This document shows, one piece after another, positions 59,226 through 64,000 of a DNA stretch of 64,000 nt. A model generated the notes under the pieces. The model ran no database searches and was not told the DNA's origin. It saw only the letters and a program-made list of their open reading frames with translations. Each line of letters starts with the position of its first letter. Within the stretch, counting starts at the first letter, position 1. Source of the stretch: JAVJUS01 sp040220455 (GTDB lineage Bacteria > Pseudomonadota > Alphaproteobacteria > DSM-16000 > Inquilinaceae); contig JAVJUS010000074.1 in the NCBI GenBank assembly GCA_040220455.1, forward strand, positions 1 to 64,000, given 5' to 3'. The position numbers were made by a program, and so were the translations under genes.

Positions 59226-60920
59226 TCAGAAACGCGCGGTGACGGTGAAGAGCAGCCGGACGTCACTGTCGTCGATCGAGTCGTCGGGCCCGGAGCCGTC
59301 GATCCGGCGGGCGATCTCCGGATTGACCGCGACGTCGGAGGTCACGTTCCAGCGCACGCCGAGCCCGACCGAGGCGATGTCGTTCTCGTCGTCGGTCGTG
59401 GAGTCGACGTCCCAGGCCTTGCCGAAGTCGAAAAAGCCGTAGGCCTGGTAGCTCTCCAGGAACTGGCGGTCGACGACGTTGCCGTAGCGCACCTCCGCCT
59501 TGGCGGCGAGGCCGTGGTCGCCGACCACGCTGCCCGGCGGGAAGCCCCGCCCGATCCGCCGGCCGCCGACCGAGAACCGCTCGGACGGCAGGAGCGGGTC
59601 GAAGGCGTACTGCCACTCCAGCGAGCCGAAGAACGACACGCCGCCGCCGACCGGCTGGAGCCGGGAGATCGTGCCGCGGATATAGGTGAATTCCGCCGAC
59701 GCCCCCGACCCCTGACGCGAGACCACCGAGGGGCGGCTCGCGGTGAAGATGTCGAGGCCCTGGTGCATGCTGACATCGACCAGGTTCACGCCCAGCAACG
59801 GGTCGACCACGTCGTAGGTCAGCCCGCCCTCGACCACGCGGACACGGTCCTCGGTCTTCAGGTCGAACTCGTCGATGTCCGTCATTTCCTCGGACAGGCG
59901 GAAGCCGGCGCGGGCGGTCAGGTTCTGGTCGCGCGAGCGGATGATCGGCTGGACCACACGGATCGCGCTCTCGAACCCGCGGCCGGGGCTGTCGAAGCCG
60001 AAGACGTCGTCGGGCAGGGACGGGTCGGAGGTCAGCACTGAGCCCTCGAGCTCCAGGCGCGTGCCCCAGTCCCCGGGTCCGATCGGAATCGTGACGCGAC
60101 CCGAGCCGTAGACCAGCTCCTCCGGATCCTCCGGGTTGAACGCGACCGTCAGGTCGATCTGCTCCCACCCGCCGAAGATGGAGTAGAACGAGGCGCCGGC
60201 AGCCGCCGTCAGCGGGCCGGTGAACTCGCTTCCATGGTTGTCGAGCTGGACGAAGCCCTCGGCATTGTCGTGAGCCAGCACGATGGTCAGGTCGGCGGCC
60301 CCGAATTGGTCGGGCGACGGCTCCAGCACGCTCTGCACGTTGACGCCGGGCAGATCGCCGATCAGCAGCAGGTTGCGCTCCAGCGTCGCGACGGTGAGCG
60401 GGCGTTCGGCCTCGATCGCCGCGGCCAACGGGGCGAGATGGCGCCGCGGCCCGGCGATCTCGCCCTCGAAAACGACCCGGTCGACATAGCCCTCGACCGC
60501 GCGCAGGCGGACCACGCCGTCCTCGACCTCCTGCGCCGGCACGACGACCTGGGAGAGAATGTAGCCGTCGCGGCGGTAGCGCGCGGTCAGGTCGTTGGCC
60601 ACGCCGACGAGATCGCCGAACCCGACCTCCGTGCCGATCAGGTCGGACCAGGCCTCGGCGAGGACGCCATCCTCGTAGACCGTGACGCCCTCGAGCTCGA
60701 CGGCCGCCAGCTCGAAGCGGATCGCTTCCGTTCCCTCCGGCACCGCCTGCTCGGGCGCGTCGGGGCGGGGCGGCAGCGTGTCGACCCGAGGTTCCGGCTG
60801 TTCATCGAACTGGCGCAGCAGCTCGCCCGGGCTCACGCCTTCCGGCGCCGTCTGCGCCGAGGCGCTCGCCACCGGCACGGCGACGAGCGCGATTCCCAGG
60901 ACACCCGCGATGGTCCGCAT
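59226..60920 (-). CDS. TpsB outer-membrane transporter (ShlB/FhaC/HecB family)
   Basis: A 564-residue two-partner secretion pore. A signal peptide (ending ASAQ) precedes a Pro-rich linker and POTRA domains (~residues 70-220: RFELAAVELEGVTVYEDGVL, then YRRDGYILSQVVVPAQEVED). The remaining ~350 residues form the 16-strand barrel, ending with an aromatic terminal residue (LLFTVTARF). It should export the TpsA protein encoded 81 bases upstream. The start MRTIAGVLG marks the signal peptide. Confidence 0.93.
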   Translation of the reverse strand: MRTIAGVLGIALVAVPVASASAQTAPEGVSPGELLRQFDEQPEPRVDTLPPRPDAPEQAVPEGTEAIRFELAAVELEGVTVYEDGVLAEAWSDLIGTEVGFGDLVGVANDLTARYRRDGYILSQVVVPAQEVEDGVVRLRAVEGYVDRVVFEGEIAGPRRHLAPLAAAIEAERPLTVATLERNLLLIGDLPGVNVQSVLEPSPDQFGAADLTIVLAHDNAEGFVQLDNHGSEFTGPLTAAAGASFYSIFGGWEQIDLTVAFNPEDPEELVYGSGRVTIPIGPGDWGTRLELEGSVLTSDPSLPDDVFGFDSPGRGFESAIRVVQPIIRSRDQNLTARAGFRLSEEMTDIDEFDLKTEDRVRVVEGGLTYDVVDPLLGVNLVDVSMHQGLDIFTASRPSVVSRQGSGASAEFTYIRGTISRLQPVGGGVSFFGSLEWQYAFDPLLPSERFSVGGRRIGRGFPPGSVVGDHGLAAKAEVRYGNVVDRQFLESYQAYGFFDFGKAWDVDSTTDDENDIASVGLGVRWNVTSDVAVNPEIARRIDGSGPDDSIDDSDVRLLFTVTARF

Positions 60921-61001
60921 CGCCCACCCCCCATGCAGACACCGGCGCCGATCCGCTCCGGATGGAGCGAATCGGATCACCGGTGATGGTCGGTGGAAGT
61001 C

Positions 61002-63614
61002 CTAACCGTCTTCGAAGGGGTTTTCAATGCAAGACCAGTAATCTGCCAACAATTGCCCCGCACTGCAGCTATCGGTCAACGCATCGGTTGAACTCGCCGT
61101 CGCGGACTCTCCGCCGGGACTTGCAGCCGGAGCGATCGTTTCGAGGTCGCTCGGACCGCCGGCGAGCCCGGAAAGGTTGACCGGGGTCCCGGCGACGACC
61201 GCACCCTCGCCGCGGGTGGCGTGCTGGCCGGTGGTGTCGTTGAGCGGCCCGCCGAAGGGCAGCGTCACCGTGCCGTCGGGCCCGGCCGCCGGCGCGATGG
61301 AGTCGAGATCCCGGAGACCGCCGGCGACCGTCACCCCGCCGAGGGCATAGGTCCGCTGGAGCGGATCGTACAGATAGGGGTTCTCGAAGGACGTCGTCCG
61401 GTAGACCGCGTCGCCCGGCGTGTCCGGGTCGCGCCCGCGCTCGGGCAGCTCCAACAGGTCGGAGAAGGCGAAGAGCGAGGCGTCGAGCGAGGTCTCCGGC
61501 CCCGGACCCGGCTCCGGCCCCGGACCGGGCTCCGGCTCGGGTTCCGGCTCGGGCTCGGGCTGGTCGTCGCCCAGGACCAGCAGCGTGCCCGGCTCGATGG
61601 TCAGGCGGTATCGGGGCGAGGTCGCGCCCTCCGCCGTGATCGGATAGGTGCCCGGGGCCGCCTCGGACCCGGGCGCGCCGAAGGTCAGCCCGGAGAGGTC
61701 GATCCTCGGATCGCCCGGCAGGTCGGCGCCTTCGACCGTGGTGGTGAATTCCGGGTTCGACGCGCCGACCGGCCGCGTGGCATCGCCGACACGGACCGTC
61801 GCCTCGGCGACGCTGGCCGTCAGGTCGACCGACGCCTCCGTGCGGTCGATCAGGGCGACCTTGCCGAACTCCTGGAAGCCGCCGCTCTCGTTGGCGAGCA
61901 GGCCGGCGAGCCGGAGCCGCGCTTCGGTCGTCTTGCCCTGGAGATCGACGGTCAGGCTCTCGCTGAGGCCCGTCTCCGGATCGTACTCGATCTGGCGGAT
62001 GCGGTCGCCGGTGGCGCTGACGACACCGATGCCGCTGACGCCGAAGGGCTCGTCGAAGACGACCGTCTCGCCGGGCCCGGCGGACAGGAAGCCGTCGGGC
62101 GGCGGCGCGTCGGCCGTGATATCGAAGGTCCCCGCCCCGTTGGTCCAGACGAGCCTGTTGATGTAGTAGTCAGAGGAGTCGAGCAGCTCTGGCGGCGGCG
62201 GCGGCCCCTCGCCGACCCGGCGATAGGGCGTCGCCGTGAAGACCAGCATGTCGAAGCTGTCTTCGCCGGCGGTCAGGAGCAGCGGATCATCGGGCTTGTT
62301 CGGCGTGAAATAGGCATCGGTGAAGGAGCTGTCCACGCCGCGCGCGACGCCGGTGCCGACGAGTTCGATCTCGTTGCGGGTTATCATCCGCTGGGCGATG
62401 ACGAAGGCGATCTCGCGCGGGCTCGCGTCGTCGGCCGTGCGCGGATCGACGATCGGATCCGCCCCGCCCTCGCCGGCGATCGTGACGGTGCCCGTGGCGT
62501 TCGACTGGGCGAAGGCGAAGTCGCCGTCGGTCGTCCGCCCGGCAATTCGGCCGGCGAAGTTGTTCGGACTCGCGAGATCGACCGACTTGCCCTGCACCGC
62601 GACCTTGTCGCCGAGCACGGCGGAGTCGGCATCCTGAACCACGTCGCCCGCGGCCTCGATCCACACCGTGCCGTCGCCGGCCTCGACCACCGTGTCCGGG
62701 CCGAGATCGACGCCGCCGTCGCCGGCGAGCACGACATGACCGTCCCGGGTCGCGCCGCCCGTCGCCTGCACGAGCCCGTCGAGATTGATCGCGCTGTCGA
62801 CGACGCCGGTGGCGCGGCGCGCGTCCATGACGACGTAGCCGGCCTCGATCGTTCCGCTATGGGCGATCGGATTGGCGTCGTCGCCGTCGACGCCGGTGTC
62901 CACGGCGAACTGGACGAGACCGTCGCCGAAGAAGTCCATCGTGACCCGGTCGCCGGAGATCAGCCCGACCGTGCCCTGCCGGGCGACGATGGCGCCGGTA
63001 TTGCGCACCTGGGGCGCGACCAGGGCGACCAGGCCCGCGTCGGCGGCGGTGATGTCGCCGGCGTTGGAGACCACCGCGTTAAGGGCCGAGCCGCCCTCGA
63101 AGGTGTATTCGCGATCGGGGTCACTGGGATCGAAACTCCTGAAATCGGCGTCCGAGATATTCATGGACGTCGCGATCAGCGATCCGACATCGACCCGCGC
63201 CGTATCGGTGAAGACGACGCCGTTGTTGTTGAGGATGATGACCTGGCCCGGCGCGGTGATCCGGCCGCGGATCGTGCTTTCTAGTCCACTGCCAGCGTCC
63301 ACCCGATTGAGTGTCGCGGACGACGAACTCGGCTGGTTGAATTCGACAGTCTCGTCGACGTCGACATCGAACGATGTCCAGTCGATGGCTGCACGCTCAA
63401 CGCTCTGGTTGACGCTTGTCGTCGTACCGCTTCGGTCGACGACGACATTGCCTGCCGATACATCTGCTCCGGACTCAACGCCCGGCCCCGCCATCGCGGG
63501 CGCGGACAGCGCGGCGACCGCCGTCGCGGCCGTGCCGGCCATGAGGATCCGGCGCAGACGGGCGGCGGAGAAGGAAGGGACGTCTTGGGCGTAGCGGTCG
63601 AATCGATGGGTCAT
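61002..63614 (-). CDS. TpsA exoprotein / adhesin with filamentous-haemagglutinin N-terminal domain
   Basis: An 870-residue secreted protein. The start is fixed by AGGAGG five bases before the ATG; the signal peptide ends near SAPAMAG. Residues ~45-300 form the TPS domain (INQSVERAAIDW-like VNQSVERAAIDWTSFDV, GQVIILNNNGVVFTDTARV). Further beta-rich repeats include an MBG-like domain near residues 600-680. A Pro-Glu/Pro-Gly linker spans ~685-707. The C-terminus has Cys850 and Cys862 (C-X11-C) within the last 21 residues and a PAAG sequence at 775-778. It is shorter than most haemagglutinins. It is probably a surface adhesin retained through its C-terminus. Confidence 0.9.
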   Translation of the reverse strand: MTHRFDRYAQDVPSFSAARLRRILMAGTAATAVAALSAPAMAGPGVESGADVSAGNVVVDRSGTTTSVNQSVERAAIDWTSFDVDVDETVEFNQPSSSSATLNRVDAGSGLESTIRGRITAPGQVIILNNNGVVFTDTARVDVGSLIATSMNISDADFRSFDPSDPDREYTFEGGSALNAVVSNAGDITAADAGLVALVAPQVRNTGAIVARQGTVGLISGDRVTMDFFGDGLVQFAVDTGVDGDDANPIAHSGTIEAGYVVMDARRATGVVDSAINLDGLVQATGGATRDGHVVLAGDGGVDLGPDTVVEAGDGTVWIEAAGDVVQDADSAVLGDKVAVQGKSVDLASPNNFAGRIAGRTTDGDFAFAQSNATGTVTIAGEGGADPIVDPRTADDASPREIAFVIAQRMITRNEIELVGTGVARGVDSSFTDAYFTPNKPDDPLLLTAGEDSFDMLVFTATPYRRVGEGPPPPPELLDSSDYYINRLVWTNGAGTFDITADAPPPDGFLSAGPGETVVFDEPFGVSGIGVVSATGDRIRQIEYDPETGLSESLTVDLQGKTTEARLRLAGLLANESGGFQEFGKVALIDRTEASVDLTASVAEATVRVGDATRPVGASNPEFTTTVEGADLPGDPRIDLSGLTFGAPGSEAAPGTYPITAEGATSPRYRLTIEPGTLLVLGDDQPEPEPEPEPEPGPGPEPGPGPETSLDASLFAFSDLLELPERGRDPDTPGDAVYRTTSFENPYLYDPLQRTYALGGVTVAGGLRDLDSIAPAAGPDGTVTLPFGGPLNDTTGQHATRGEGAVVAGTPVNLSGLAGGPSDLETIAPAASPGGESATASSTDALTDSCSAGQLLADYWSCIENPFEDG

Positions 63615-63693
63615 CGCGGCCTCCTGATTGGCCGCGAATCTCGCCGGTAAGCCGGACAAACACAAAGAAACCTAAGGAAATCCGCTCAATTCT

Positions 63694-63712
63694 CCATCGA
63701 TATCATCGATGG
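63694..63712. promoter_or_regulatory. palindromic operator candidate upstream of tpsA
   Basis: CCATCGAT-ATC-ATCGATGG is an 8-3-8 perfect inverted repeat about 80 bases upstream of the tpsA start, in a 163-base AT-rich gap. It is well placed to control the secretion locus. Confidence 0.5.
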
Positions 63713-63777
63713 CCATGATCGTGTTCCGAAGGCGTCGATAGGGTAAATATCTGTTAACTTAATCGTGCGAAAAGGCG

Positions 63778-64000
63778 TCAGCGGAAACGCCAGAGGGCCT
63801 CCTCGTTGAGGGCGTAGATGGGCTCGAAGCCCTGCCGGTCGGCCACCGGGACCATGGGCATGCCCGGCACGTCGAGGACGAAGCTCTCCCCGGCGAGCGC
63901 GACGGTCAGGAAGGCGTGGTAGTCGCCGAGCCCGCGGTCGTAGCCGACGACGATCCGCAGCCGGTCGGCCGGCACGCCGGCGCGGCGCAGCTCGACATAC
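63778..64000 (-). CDS. transglutaminase-like cysteine protease (BTLCP / LapG-like), C-terminal part
   Basis: The last ~74 residues of a gene that enters from the right edge. YVELRRAGVPADRLRIVVGY, then DYHAFLTVAL with the catalytic-type His, VLDV with the Asp, and the end PIYALNEEALWRFR match the bacterial transglutaminase-like cysteine proteinase family (DUF920), which includes LapG. The Cys of the triad lies beyond the window. LapG proteins are periplasmic and cleave large adhesins when c-di-GMP is low. It lies 163 bases upstream of tpsA on the same strand. Confidence 0.75.
   Translation of the reverse strand, partial: YVELRRAGVPADRLRIVVGYDRGLGDYHAFLTVALAGESFVLDVPGMPMVPVADRQGFEPIYALNEEALWRFR

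Overview
This is chromosomal DNA of a very GC-rich bacterium, almost certainly an alphaproteobacterium and plausibly of the Rhodospirillales type. The evidence is a GTTC-N7-GTTC LexA box, an F0 ATP synthase operon with split b and b' subunits, the rpsT / enoyl-CoA hydratase / mutM / ubiE neighbourhood beside dnaA, and the mutY / DciA-like / DsbA-like / smc arrangement. No genus can be assigned from the sequence alone. No tRNA, rRNA, CRISPR array or intact insertion sequence was seen.

Layout. 1-272: 5' end of an imuB gene under a LexA box. 351-8370: an accessory catabolic island. It holds a minus-strand operon of TRAP transporter genes dctP-dctQ-dctM, an alpha/beta hydrolase and a YeiH/PSE-family anion exporter, then two LysR regulators and a divergent PLP enzyme of the D-cysteine desulfhydrase / L-cysteate sulfo-lyase (CuyA) family. 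Together these read as uptake and desulfonation of a C3 sulfonate such as cysteate, with sulfite or sulfate export. 8793-16378: glutamate synthase, with gltD and gltB separated by a DUF29 gene and a glutathione-transferase-like gene. 16828-20626: uppP, an esterase and a PhyH-dioxygenase/double-cupin fusion. 20881-22708: a hipBA-type toxin-antitoxin pair with an AT-rich promoter, followed by two palindromic elements.

22976-32375: the replication-initiation neighbourhood gyrB, recF, dnaN, dnaA and rpsT, interrupted by an oppositely oriented CPA2 antiporter. An AT-rich, palindrome-bearing region lies upstream of dnaA. 32613-36817: an enoyl-CoA hydratase, mutM, ubiE, two small envelope proteins and a biotin ligase. 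36846-42667: an MFS gene and a tightly coupled salvage operon deoA, two DMT transporters and add. 42677-46659: a DUF2934 protein with a histone-like tail, an M50-CBS protease, a winged-helix regulator and an unusual nitrilase-fold protein. 46915-49845: the F0 ATP synthase operon. 49997-55867: smc, a DsbA-like protein and a DciA-like protein, with divergent mutY. 56059-58528: a soluble globin-coupled chemoreceptor and a NarL-type regulator with a degenerate receiver.

59226-64000: a two-partner secretion pair (TpsB transporter and TpsA exoprotein), preceded by the 3' end of a LapG-like transglutaminase-family protease gene. The exoprotein ends in a cysteine pair and carries a PAAG sequence about 100 residues from its C-terminus. 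This resembles the CdrAB-LapG logic of c-di-GMP-controlled adhesin release and is the most interesting hypothesis in the window, together with the putative sulfonate island.
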